DNA from: Parapedobacter tibetensis
GTDB taxonomy: Bacteria > Bacteroidota > Bacteroidia > Sphingobacteriales > Sphingobacteriaceae
DNA length: 64,000 nucleotides
Assembly: GCF_024704835.1 (NCBI RefSeq)
Contig: NZ_JAMXBE010000004.1
Location: 434,001 to 498,000, forward strand
Direction: 5' to 3'
How positions within the stretch are numbered: the first letter of the stretch is position 1; the number at the start of each line of letters is the position of its first letter. Below the pieces are notes generated by a model that saw nothing but the letters and a program-made list of their open reading frames with translations, was not told the DNA's origin and did no database searches. Below are positions 39,791 through 47,873 of this stretch, one piece after another. The translations under genes were made by a program, and so were the position numbers.

Positions 39791-42121
39791 CTATTTCCTA
39801 CCTCTCGCCTTCTTCTTTGGCTTTTTGTCGTCAGCTTCAGCCCATTTAAGCACATCAGCATAAGTGATATCTTGTACTTCGGCACCTTTGGGTATCTTGA
39901 TATTCTGTTTGCCAAAGCGGATAAACGGCCCCCAGCGGCCGTTTTCTATACGTGCGTCAGGGTTTTCATCAAAGGTCTTAACAATTTTCTCGATATCCTT
40001 TTGTCGCTTTTCCTTGATAATCTGGATAGCAGACTCCTCAGTCACATCATGTGGATCGACATCCTTAGGCAAGGAGTAAAACGCGTTGTCATGACGGATA
40101 TAAGGGCCGAATCTACCAATGGCCACGGTCATATCTTTGCTTTCAAACTCCCCTACTTTCTTGGGCAATTTGAATAACTCCAATGCATCTTCGAAAGTAA
40201 TGGTTTCAATCATCTGTCCAGAGCGAAGGCTTGCAAAACGGGGTTTTTCCTCATCATCCGCTGCTCCTATCTGCACCATCGGGCCAAACCGCCCAATACG
40301 CACGCTGACTCGTTTGCCGGTTTCAGGGTCGATGCCCAGCTCCCTTTCATTGGTGGCCCGATCAGCGGTTTTAATCGTCATTTCCACTTCACTATGGAAT
40401 GGTTCATAGAAACTATGGAGCATAGCGGTCCATTCTTTCAGTCCCTGCGCTATTTCATCAAACTCCTTCTCCACATTGGCGGTAAAATTGAAATCAACGA
40501 TTCCTTTGAAGTGTTCAACCAAAAAATCATTCACCACTGCACCGATATCCGTTGGAAATAATTTGGTTCTTTCAGCACCTGTGATCTCGGCTTTCTTTAG
40601 GGTCGTTAGTTCACCTGCGTGGAGTTCCAATACCCGATAGTCCCGGGATTTCCCCTCACGGTCTTCCTTTACCACATAGCCACGGTTTTGGATCGTAGAG
40701 ATGGTGGGCGCATAGGTAGAAGGACGGCCTATGCCTAATTCCTCCAGTTTTTTGACCAAACTCGCTTCAGTATAACGCGCTGGTGGGCGCGAGAAGCGTT
40801 CGGTGGCTGTCATGCTTCGCAATTGTACTTGTTGGTTCTTTTGCAATGGCGGTAGTAGGGTATTATCCGCATCGCTGTCGAAGCTGGGCTCGTGTTCATC
40901 ATCCGTGGATTCGAAATAGACCTTGAGGAATCCGTCAAATTTCATGACTTCACCGTTAGCCACCAATTCTTCTTTACGTGTAGAAATGCCGATTTTTGCA
41001 ATGGTCTTCTCGAACTCAGCCTCACTCATCTGTGAAGCGATTGCTCGCTTCCAAATCAATTCATACAGCCGTTTTTCGGCGTTGTCGCCATCTGTTGTAT
41101 GCTGGTTAAAGTAAGTAGGCCTGATCGCTTCGTGTGCCTCCTGCGCACCTGCCGATTTAGTTTTGTATTGACGTAGTTTATGATATCTATCGCCGTATGC
41201 TGTCCTTATTTGCTGTTCGGCCTCTTGTAAAGCGGTATTGCTTAAATTTACTGAATCTGTACGCATGTAGGTGATTCGACCTGATTCATAGAGCCGCTGT
41301 GCCACGGACATGGTACGCGCCACCGAAAATCCGAGCTTGCGGCTGGCCTCCTGTTGCAATGTGGAAGTGGTAAATGGTGCGGCGGGGTTGCGTTTGGAAG
41401 GTTTGGTTTCCAAGCTATTGACGATAAAATCCGCATTTATACAATCGGCAAGAAAACGTTCTGCCTCGGCGACATCCACAAATCGTTGGGGCAATTCGGC
41501 TTTAAATAATTCCTTGGGCTTATCGGTATGGAAAATAGCCACGATTTTGAAAGCGGCCTCCGCCTTAAATCGATTAATTTCACGTTCACGGTCCACAATC
41601 AGGCGAACCGCAACAGATTGCACCCTTCCAGCGGAGAGAGCTGGCTTCACTTTTTTCCACAATACCGGGGAGAGCTCAAAGCCCACCAACCTGTCGAGTA
41701 CCCTTCTGGCCTGTTGAGCATTTACAAGGTTGAAATCTATTCCCCTTGGCGTATCAATAGCCTTGAGTATGGCCGGCTTGGTGATTTCATGGAAAACAAT
41801 CCGTTTCGTTTTGTCGGCACTAAGGCCAAGCGTTTCATATAGGTGCCAAGAAATCGCTTCCCCCTCGCGGTCCTCGTCGGATGCGAGCCATACCGTCTCT
41901 GCAGTCTTGGCCAATCTCTTTAATTCACTGACTATAGCCTTTTTATCAGAAGGAACCTCGTATTTTTGTTCAAAATTATTTGCCGTATCGATCGCATCAT
42001 CAGTCTTCACCAAATCGCGGATATGCCCGTAACTAGACTTTACCAAAAAGTCTTTGCCCAGGTATCCTTCTATTGTTTTTGCTTTCGCTGGGGACTCTAC
42101 AATCAGTAAATTTTTCGCCAT
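39791..42121 (-). CDS. topA: DNA topoisomerase I (type IA)
   Basis: TopA relaxes negative supercoils through a 5'-phosphotyrosine intermediate. The 776-residue protein starts MAKNLLIVESPAKAKTIEGYL (Toprim), has the acidic LASDEDREGEAISWHL and the catalytic Tyr in GRITYMRTDSVNLS near residue 290. The C-terminus has two to three repeats of the GRFGPYIR / GRWGPFIRFG type in place of Cys4 zinc fingers, ending in a basic tail KKPKKKARGRK. A TTG-initiated extension (42142) exists, but ATG 42121 gives the family N-terminus. Confidence 0.97.
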   Translation of the reverse strand: MAKNLLIVESPAKAKTIEGYLGKDFLVKSSYGHIRDLVKTDDAIDTANNFEQKYEVPSDKKAIVSELKRLAKTAETVWLASDEDREGEAISWHLYETLGLSADKTKRIVFHEITKPAILKAIDTPRGIDFNLVNAQQARRVLDRLVGFELSPVLWKKVKPALSAGRVQSVAVRLIVDREREINRFKAEAAFKIVAIFHTDKPKELFKAELPQRFVDVAEAERFLADCINADFIVNSLETKPSKRNPAAPFTTSTLQQEASRKLGFSVARTMSVAQRLYESGRITYMRTDSVNLSNTALQEAEQQIRTAYGDRYHKLRQYKTKSAGAQEAHEAIRPTYFNQHTTDGDNAEKRLYELIWKRAIASQMSEAEFEKTIAKIGISTRKEELVANGEVMKFDGFLKVYFESTDDEHEPSFDSDADNTLLPPLQKNQQVQLRSMTATERFSRPPARYTEASLVKKLEELGIGRPSTYAPTISTIQNRGYVVKEDREGKSRDYRVLELHAGELTTLKKAEITGAERTKLFPTDIGAVVNDFLVEHFKGIVDFNFTANVEKEFDEIAQGLKEWTAMLHSFYEPFHSEVEMTIKTADRATNERELGIDPETGKRVSVRIGRFGPMVQIGAADDEEKPRFASLRSGQMIETITFEDALELFKLPKKVGEFESKDMTVAIGRFGPYIRHDNAFYSLPKDVDPHDVTEESAIQIIKEKRQKDIEKIVKTFDENPDARIENGRWGPFIRFGKQNIKIPKGAEVQDITYADVLKWAEADDKKPKKKARGRK

Positions 42122-42139
42122 TGATTCTTCAGATTTCTG

Positions 42140-42172
42140 CAAATAAAGGGATTTATTTAGGGAATGGCAAAA
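42140..42172 (-). promoter_or_regulatory. Promoter for topA-hypothetical-cmk
   Basis: On the minus strand TTTTG (42172-42168), 20-bp spacer, TTTATTTG (42147-42140), which differs from TAnnTTTG only at its second base. The leader would be about 15 nt. Confidence 0.45.
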
Positions 42173-42181
42173 CGTTTTGTG

Positions 42182-42283
42182 TTTTTTGATAAAAGTTGGA
42201 AAATCTGAAAGTCCAAAAGTTGGAACACGGGTGGCACGGATTTGACTGAATCTACACAGATTTTCCTATCTCCAGCAAGGGAG
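42182..42283. repeat. Intergenic CACGGATT/CAGATT-type repeat
   Basis: Contains GGAACACGGGTGGCACGGAT and CTGAATCTACACAGATT between ubiA-like and topA. It belongs with the other CAGAT/CGGAT intergenic texts listed. Confidence 0.4.
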
Positions 42284-43132
42284 TCAGAAAATCATATCCA
42301 ACAGAAAAAAACAAGCAAACACCACGGAGGCGATACCATTGGTGGTCATGAAGGCGCGATTTACACGCCTCAAGTCTGTGGGGCTAACAATCCAATGCTG
42401 GTAAATAAGCAATAGGATATAGAAAGCCACCCCTAGCATATAAAACCAGCCCAGCTGGATAAAAAACATGGGCAATGTCACAAAAATGGCCGAAAACATG
42501 TGAAAGACTTCCGATACCCTAAGCGCCTTTTGCTTCCCGAGCCATGCCGGGATGGAGTTCAAATTGTGCTCACGGTCAAACTCCTCATCCTGTAGCGCAT
42601 AGATGATATCAAACCCTCCCACCCAAAACAATACCGCTAACGAATAGAAGATGGGTACAATATGGAATGTACCGGTGACCACGAGGTAAGCCCCTAACGG
42701 GGCCAAGCCCAGCCCCAAGCCCAAAATCAAATGACAAAGCGGTGTGAATCTTTTGGTATAACTATATCCCAGTACTACCGCCAAGGCCACCGGCGATAGG
42801 TAAAAGCATACCGGGTTGATAAACCATGTAGCTCCCACAAACAGGATGCAATTGATGATGGTAAATGCTAGTGCCTGCCGGGGGCTTATCCTACCTGCCG
42901 GAATATCACGCATGACCGTACGCGGATTTTCTGCGTCAATCTCCCGGTCCAAATAGCGGTTGAATGCCATAGCAGCGTTGCGGGCAAACACCATGCATGC
43001 TAACATCAATACCAGTTTCAACCAATCAAAGCCGTATTCAGTAGTATTGATGGCCAGAAAAAAACCAATGATGGCGAATGGAAGTGCAAAAATGCTATGC
43101 GCGAAGAGGACAAGTGAAAAATATTTGTTCAT
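42284..43132 (-). CDS. UbiA family prenyltransferase
   Basis: A 282-residue membrane protein with about eight helices and the two Asp-rich motifs of UbiA enzymes: NRYLDREIDAENPRT near residues 58-72 and DEEFDREHNLNSIP near 181-194. It attaches a polyprenyl chain to an aromatic acid. Since Bacteroidota make menaquinone, a role in the futalosine pathway (MqnP-like) is likely; I use no symbol because the pathway genes are not nearby. It is 10 bp downstream of engB. Confidence 0.88.
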   Translation of the reverse strand: MNKYFSLVLFAHSIFALPFAIIGFFLAINTTEYGFDWLKLVLMLACMVFARNAAMAFNRYLDREIDAENPRTVMRDIPAGRISPRQALAFTIINCILFVGATWFINPVCFYLSPVALAVVLGYSYTKRFTPLCHLILGLGLGLAPLGAYLVVTGTFHIVPIFYSLAVLFWVGGFDIIYALQDEEFDREHNLNSIPAWLGKQKALRVSEVFHMFSAIFVTLPMFFIQLGWFYMLGVAFYILLLIYQHWIVSPTDLRRVNRAFMTTNGIASVVFACFFLLDMIF

Positions 43133-43142
43133 AAAGGAATAA

Positions 43143-43763
43143 TCAGTAATCTACCTTCTCAACCTGTTGGAAGTTATTGTTGATTTCATCGATGGCAGTG
43201 AGCAATTGCGCACAGCCCAGCCGTGTTCCGGCAGAAGTGAGGAAATGGGGAGGCACTTCCTCAAACCATTGCAGCAATGCTTGCTGGAACTTTTCAACAT
43301 GAGCGCCGGATCTGACTTGCGATAACTTATCAGCCTTGGTAAAGACCAACATGAATGGGATGCCATTTTCGCCAAGCCAACAGCAAAAATCCAAATCGTT
43401 TTGCTGCGGCTCAAGGCGGCTATCCACCAATACAAACACGCATTGCAGGTTTTCACGCGTCATAAGGTAACGGCGAATGAATTTTTCCCATGCAGCTCGA
43501 TTGGTTTTGGAGGTCTTGGCAAAGCCATATCCCGGCAAATCCACCAAATACCAATTATCGTTAATCAAGAAATGATTGATTAACTGTGTTTTACCTGGAG
43601 TCTGGGAGGTTTTGGCCAAATGGCGTTTGCCCGTTAATGCATTGATGAGCGAAGATTTACCCACGTTGGATCGGCCAATGAAGGCATACTCCGGTAGGTT
43701 CGCTGCCGGCAGTTTATCCACCCGGGTATTGCTGCAAATGAATGTTGCCGATTTGATAACCAT
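43143..43763 (-). CDS. engB: Ribosome biogenesis GTPase YsxC/EngB
   Basis: A 206-residue GTPase with G1 GRSNVGKSS near residue 30, G2 region TSQTPGKTQ, G3 DLPGYGFAK and G4 TKADKL. It acts in 50S subunit assembly. Length and N-terminus (MVIKSATFICSNTRVDKLP) are typical. Its -7 box TACATTTG ends 4 nt before the ATG, so a leaderless transcript is predicted. Confidence 0.96.
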   Translation of the reverse strand: MVIKSATFICSNTRVDKLPAANLPEYAFIGRSNVGKSSLINALTGKRHLAKTSQTPGKTQLINHFLINDNWYLVDLPGYGFAKTSKTNRAAWEKFIRRYLMTRENLQCVFVLVDSRLEPQQNDLDFCCWLGENGIPFMLVFTKADKLSQVRSGAHVEKFQQALLQWFEEVPPHFLTSAGTRLGCAQLLTAIDEINNNFQQVEKVDY

Positions 43764-43767
43764 TGCG

Positions 43768-43799
43768 CAAATGTAAGGTTTCCTGTATTATTTTTTCAA
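43768..43799 (-). promoter_or_regulatory. Promoter for engB (leaderless)
   Basis: On the minus strand TTG (43799-43797), 21-bp spacer, TACATTTG (43775-43768), then 4 nt and the engB ATG. Both elements are at acceptable spacing, making this the best supported of the leaderless candidates. Confidence 0.6.
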
Positions 43800-43894
43800 C
43801 CTAACCTACAAAGCGCCTTTGTGATCTCTGCGTGAACAGGATAGCACACTCACAATTATTTTAGCTAAATTCGCCACTATAAAACGTATAACCC
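43800..43894. other. Intergenic gap with GCAAAG-type repeat and weak promoter
   Basis: Contains ACAAAGCGCCTTTGTGATC with TCTGCGTGAAC, of the same kind as the elements at 22.2, 23.1 and 54.5 kb. TAAATTCG at 43864-43871 is a one-mismatch -7 box upstream of the asparaginase gene. Confidence 0.35.
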
Positions 43895-44908
43895 ATGAAA
43901 CACCTCTGTATCGTGTTGATATTATTTTCCATGCATTTCGTCGTTTTTGGTCAAACACGATACGTAATGGTTATCCACGGCGGGGCGGGCACGATTTTGA
44001 AGAAAAACATGAGCCCCGAACAAGAAAAAGCTTTCCATGAAACGCTTACTCAGGCACTGCAAGCCGGGTATGCCCAATTGCAGGCGGGTAAAAGCAGTGT
44101 AGATGCGGTGGAAGCAGCCATCCTGATTATGGAAGACTCCCCCCTCTTCAATGCCGGAAAAGGCGCCGTATTTACGCATGAAGGCAAAAACGAACTTGAT
44201 GCTTCCATCATGTCGGGCGCTAACTGCATGGCCGGCGCGGTGGCCGGTGTTACCACGATACGGAACCCCATAAGGGCTGCCCGGGCCGTGATGGAGCAAT
44301 CGGAACATGTCATGCTAACTGGAAAAGGGGCCGAAACATTTGCCGAGTCCAAGGGGCTCGACATGGTAACCCCTGAATACTTCTGGACAGAAGGCCGATG
44401 GAAAGCATTGCAACGCGTATTGAAACAGGACTCTATCAATATGCAGCTCGACCATGATGGCAACCAACAATCGAACAAAACACCCCTTGATAAAGACTAT
44501 AAATATGGCACCGTGGGTGCTGTGGCTTTGGATAAGGCCGGCAATCTTGCTGCAGGCACCTCCACAGGTGGCATGACCAACAAACGCTACGGACGTGTAG
44601 GCGATGCACCCATCATTGGGGCCGGTACCTTTGCCAACGACCGGGTGGGAATCTCCTGTACGGGTTGGGGCGAATTTTTCATCAGAGGCATCGCTGCTTA
44701 TGATGTGGCGGCCCAAATGGAATACGCCCAAACACCCTTAGCCGAATCCGCCGCCAATGTCATTGAAAAAATCGGTAAAACGGGTGGTGATGGAGGGATG
44801 ATTGCCTTGGATAGGGACGGGAACATCGCCATGCCGTTCAATACGGCCGGTATGTACCGGGGAGCAATTACTGAATCTGGGGAGGTAGAAATTGGAATAT
44901 ATCAATGA
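43895..44908 (+). CDS. Isoaspartyl peptidase/L-asparaginase (Ntn hydrolase)
   Basis: A 337-residue plant-type asparaginase with a probable signal peptide (MKHLCIVLILFSMHFVVFG), so it acts outside the cytoplasm. The precursor should cleave itself before the Thr in YGTVGAVALDKAGNLAAGTSTGG (near residue 204), giving alpha and beta chains. The MVIHGGAGT start of the mature chain and NAGKGAVFTHEG are diagnostic. It hydrolyses L-asparagine or isoaspartyl dipeptides. Its stop overlaps the next gene by 4 bp. Confidence 0.93.
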   Translation: MKHLCIVLILFSMHFVVFGQTRYVMVIHGGAGTILKKNMSPEQEKAFHETLTQALQAGYAQLQAGKSSVDAVEAAILIMEDSPLFNAGKGAVFTHEGKNELDASIMSGANCMAGAVAGVTTIRNPIRAARAVMEQSEHVMLTGKGAETFAESKGLDMVTPEYFWTEGRWKALQRVLKQDSINMQLDHDGNQQSNKTPLDKDYKYGTVGAVALDKAGNLAAGTSTGGMTNKRYGRVGDAPIIGAGTFANDRVGISCTGWGEFFIRGIAAYDVAAQMEYAQTPLAESAANVIEKIGKTGGDGGMIALDRDGNIAMPFNTAGMYRGAITESGEVEIGIYQ

Positions 44909-45582
44909 AAGGCTCAGCACAGCGCCAATTGCATACCACAGCTACATGGTTTAGGTTGCCATTCGGATCAATAGCGTTTCGTATTAATCTAGCGATTTGT
45001 TTGTTGCTTTCTACCTTACTTTTTAACGGGTGTCTTACCCGTAAAAACGCACTCCCATCAGACAGGACTGTCAAATCCAACCCCTATAAAAATAGAAAAC
45101 CAGCAAGGGGCACCATCCTCACCGATGCATCCACTTCACCCAGGGATGTGCGTGCATCAGGGAAAGGCCTGCTTGAAGGATATGCAGAAGTGTTGGGTGT
45201 GAATACCAACGAATTGCAAAACCAAGCATTGTACACCTATATCGATGATTGGATGGGCACTCCTCATCGCCTTGGTGGTACCGACCGACGAGGAATCGAT
45301 TGTTCCGCGTTTGTGGGTATGGTGATGCATGATATCTATGGTAAGCCGATACCTCGCGTTTCAAGGGAAATGGCACAGCACATTAAGCGCAAATATGAAA
45401 GGCAATTGAGGGAAGGTGACTTGGTTTTCTTCTCATTCGGCCGCAAGGATATCGATCATGTGGGCATCTACTTGCATAATAATAAATTTGTGCATGTATC
45501 CACCAGCAAGGGTGTAATTATCAGCGATCTCCACGATGCCTGGTATTACAAATATTTTACCCGAGCAGGCTCACCCAAATAG
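44905..45582 (+). CDS. NlpC/P60 family cell-wall peptidase (lipoprotein)
   Basis: A 225-residue protein with a lipoprotein-type signal (LAICLLLSTLLFNGC), a linker, and a C-terminal NlpC/P60 domain whose catalytic Cys is in RGIDCSAFVGMV and His in DIDHVGIYL, with the supporting LREGDLVFFSF. It cleaves peptidoglycan stem peptides in the periplasm. The first 25 residues before the hydrophobic stretch are unusually long for a lipoprotein signal, so an internal start is possible, though no other Met lies there. It overlaps the asparaginase gene by 4 bp. Confidence 0.88.
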   Translation: MKGSAQRQLHTTATWFRLPFGSIAFRINLAICLLLSTLLFNGCLTRKNALPSDRTVKSNPYKNRKPARGTILTDASTSPRDVRASGKGLLEGYAEVLGVNTNELQNQALYTYIDDWMGTPHRLGGTDRRGIDCSAFVGMVMHDIYGKPIPRVSREMAQHIKRKYERQLREGDLVFFSFGRKDIDHVGIYLHNNKFVHVSTSKGVIISDLHDAWYYKYFTRAGSPK

Positions 45583-45599
45583 TAAATATTACGTTACTT

Positions 45600-45624
45600 A
45601 TCTACTTGTTAAGTAGATTTTTTT
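45600..45624 (+). terminator. Rho-independent terminator after the NlpC/P60 gene
   Basis: ATCTACTT and AAGTAGAT form a perfect 8-bp stem around GTT, followed by seven T residues, inside the 55-bp gap before the TlpA-like gene. Confidence 0.85.
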
Positions 45625-45637
45625 ATATTTTTACGAT

Positions 45638-46129
45638 ATGAAAGGATGTTTGGTCCTCATCATCGTAATCACCTTGGGTATGGCGAAACAGCCAGCAGTA
45701 CAGAAACATGTGCCATTGGTTACGCTAGATAAGTTGGAAAAGCGGTTGGAAAACAGTGGTGATACTACCTTCGTAGTCAACTTATGGGCCACATGGTGTG
45801 CACCTTGTGTTGCTGAAATGCCCCATTTCGAAAAATTGCAACAAAACTATCAGTCGGCCCCCTTGAAAGTACTTTTCGTTAGTTTGGATACCAAACATAA
45901 CCAAGCTACTGTAACAAAATTTGTCCACGAAAGGGGGTTGAAAAATGAAGTGTTATTGCTCGATGAAAAAAATGAGCAATATTTCATCGACAAAATTAGC
46001 ACAGAATGGTCTGGAGCCATACCGGCGACACTGTTTGTGAATACAAGCAAAGGCATACGGGTTTTTAAGGAACAGGAGTTTGATTACCAACAACTCGAAA
46101 AAGATTATTTGTCTATTGTTCACCAATAA
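45638..46129 (+). CDS. TlpA-like thiol-disulfide oxidoreductase
   Basis: A 163-residue protein with a short N-terminal hydrophobic signal (MKGCLVLIIVITLGMA), then a thioredoxin-fold domain with the active site NLWATWCAPCVAEMPHFEKL (CAPC, near residue 55). It should catalyse disulfide reduction in the periplasm. It lies 10 bp before another thioredoxin-fold gene, and the pair is probably cotranscribed. Confidence 0.88.
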   Translation: MKGCLVLIIVITLGMAKQPAVQKHVPLVTLDKLEKRLENSGDTTFVVNLWATWCAPCVAEMPHFEKLQQNYQSAPLKVLFVSLDTKHNQATVTKFVHERGLKNEVLLLDEKNEQYFIDKISTEWSGAIPATLFVNTSKGIRVFKEQEFDYQQLEKDYLSIVHQ

Positions 46130-46139
46130 AAATTGAGTC

Positions 46140-46754
46140 ATGAAAGTATTTAGTGTTTTATTAATCGGGTTGGCTACACTGTTTACAGCCAGTACCCCTA
46201 CCTCCAATGACGGGTATCAACTCGGCGATGTGGTAGCGGATTTCAAGCTGAAAAATGTGGATGGCAACAAGCTATCGCTTGCCGACTACCCTGATGCAAA
46301 AGGGTTCATTCTTATTTTTACCTGCAATACTTGTCCGGTAGCAGTGGCAAATGAAGATCGCATCATCGCTTTAGACCAAAAATACAAGGCCTTAGGGTAT
46401 CCGGTCATTGCTATTAACCCCAATGATGCCGGCGTAGCACCGAGGGAGTCATACGAGCAAATGCAGCAACGTGCCAAAGATAAAGGGTTTACCTTCCCTT
46501 ATCTTCTCGATCCTGACCATGTTGTTACCAAGCGTTTTGCAGCGACACATACACCGCATACGTTCCTCCTACAAAAAACGGATAATGGCAACGTACTGCA
46601 ATATATCGGCGCCATAGATGATGACAGTAGAGGTGGAAATCCCAGCACCAAATTTGTGGAAGAAGCCATCGCAGCACTGGAGGCGGGAAAAAGCCCCGAC
46701 CCTAACAAGACAAAAGCGGTAGGCTGCACCATCAAGTGGAAAAAAAGTGAGTGA
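46140..46754 (+). CDS. Thioredoxin-fold (AhpC/TSA/redoxin-like) exported protein
   Basis: A 204-residue protein with a signal peptide (VFSVLLIGLATLFTAS) and a redoxin-type domain: VADFKLKNVDGNKLSLADY, IFTCNTCPVAVANEDRI (CxxC-type active site near residue 62), and NPNDAGVAPRESYEQMQ, a segment of the thioredoxin family that includes ResA-like or peroxiredoxin-like proteins of Bacteroidota. It could reduce peroxides or disulfides. A third Cys near the C-terminus (AVGCTIKW) is unusual. Confidence 0.82.
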   Translation: MKVFSVLLIGLATLFTASTPTSNDGYQLGDVVADFKLKNVDGNKLSLADYPDAKGFILIFTCNTCPVAVANEDRIIALDQKYKALGYPVIAINPNDAGVAPRESYEQMQQRAKDKGFTFPYLLDPDHVVTKRFAATHTPHTFLLQKTDNGNVLQYIGAIDDDSRGGNPSTKFVEEAIAALEAGKSPDPNKTKAVGCTIKWKKSE

Positions 46755-46814
46755 TAAAGTGTATCTTCCTCACATTATCAATCCTGTGTTGCCTTTCGGT
46801 TGGATTTGATATAC

Positions 46815-46857
46815 ACATAAGCGCATCCCTCCAATCATAACTGAGGGTGCGCTTATG
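46815..46857. other. Imperfect hairpin between convergent genes
   Basis: CATAAGCGCATCCCTC and GAGGGTGCGCTTATG pair with one bulge around a short loop, just before the end of the class IV aminotransferase gene. There is no T-tract on the plus strand; it may act as a terminator or a transcript stabiliser. Confidence 0.5.
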
Positions 46858-47712
46858 TCATAAAGCTTCAATCCGCTTGATGAATGCCTGTTGGATACGC
46901 CGTGTAACCTGACCTACATCCGTACTCACAACCAATTGCTCACTGCCTATTCGCATGGAACCAATTGCTGTTACTTGCATGGTAGTGCCCGTCAAAAAAG
47001 CCTCATCCCCAAAGGGTAAATCATTAACGGAAATAGCCTTTTCCTCGACTTCGATACCCATTTCTCCACAGAGCAAAATCACCAAGTTCCGAGTTATGCC
47101 CGGAAGGATATGTGGGCCTTCGGGATGTGTGTAAACAATGCCATTTCTCACAAAAAAGACGGAAGTACATGAGCCTTCCGTAACTAATCCGTTTCGTATG
47201 AGCACATTTTCTAAGACACCTTGTTGGTGGGCAAAATTATTTGCCAAGACATTTGCTATCAACGAAATGGATTTAATATTGCAACGATGCCACCTGAAAT
47301 CTTCTGAAAGAATTACATCAACCAACTTCTGTTCGAACCCCCCTAAGGATAAGTGAAAGGCATATAGCAATACTGTTGGCTCAACATCTGCCGGGAAATA
47401 ATGGGTTCGAGGTGCCGCACCCCTTGTAATTTGGATATAAACGGCTCCTTCGTTGCATCCAGCCCGAACAACGGCCTCCGATGCCGTAGTCTTCAACGAA
47501 TCGACATCGTAGGCAATACCTACTTCTGCAAGACCAGCTTTCAACCGCTGGATATGTTCATCAGGGGTGAACAGCTTGTTCTGGTAAAAAGGGATAACTT
47601 CGTATATACCATCGCCAAGCATAAAGCCCCGATCGAATACAGAAACTGTGGCTTGGTCATGCGGCAACCATTGTCCATTTAAAAACACCTCCTTGGGATA
47701 CGACTTCCTCAT
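46858..47712 (-). CDS. Class IV aminotransferase (D-amino-acid transaminase-like)
   Basis: A 284-residue fold-type IV PLP enzyme. It has the family start EVFLNGQWLPHDQATVSVFDRGFMLGDGIYE, the Schiff-base Lys in HRCNIKSISLIANVLANNFAH near residue 147, and the cofactor segment TEGSCTSVFFVRNG and LPGITRNLV. Close homologues are annotated as D-alanine aminotransferase or branched-chain aminotransferase; the NIKS-LxANV arrangement favours the D-amino-acid type. A role in cell-wall D-amino-acid supply is plausible. Confidence 0.83.
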   Translation of the reverse strand: MRKSYPKEVFLNGQWLPHDQATVSVFDRGFMLGDGIYEVIPFYQNKLFTPDEHIQRLKAGLAEVGIAYDVDSLKTTASEAVVRAGCNEGAVYIQITRGAAPRTHYFPADVEPTVLLYAFHLSLGGFEQKLVDVILSEDFRWHRCNIKSISLIANVLANNFAHQQGVLENVLIRNGLVTEGSCTSVFFVRNGIVYTHPEGPHILPGITRNLVILLCGEMGIEVEEKAISVNDLPFGDEAFLTGTTMQVTAIGSMRIGSEQLVVSTDVGQVTRRIQQAFIKRIEAL

Positions 47713-47873
47713 TTGATTTGAAACGATTAATTAGTAAACGGGAGCCAATATACAGGTTTTATGGTATATTTAGAACGAATTTAAATTGCCATTCCCTATG
47801 GATACCTTCATCCCCAACTTCACAGTGTATGGTTTAATTGGTAACTTTAGGCATTTTAAATTCCAAAATATGT

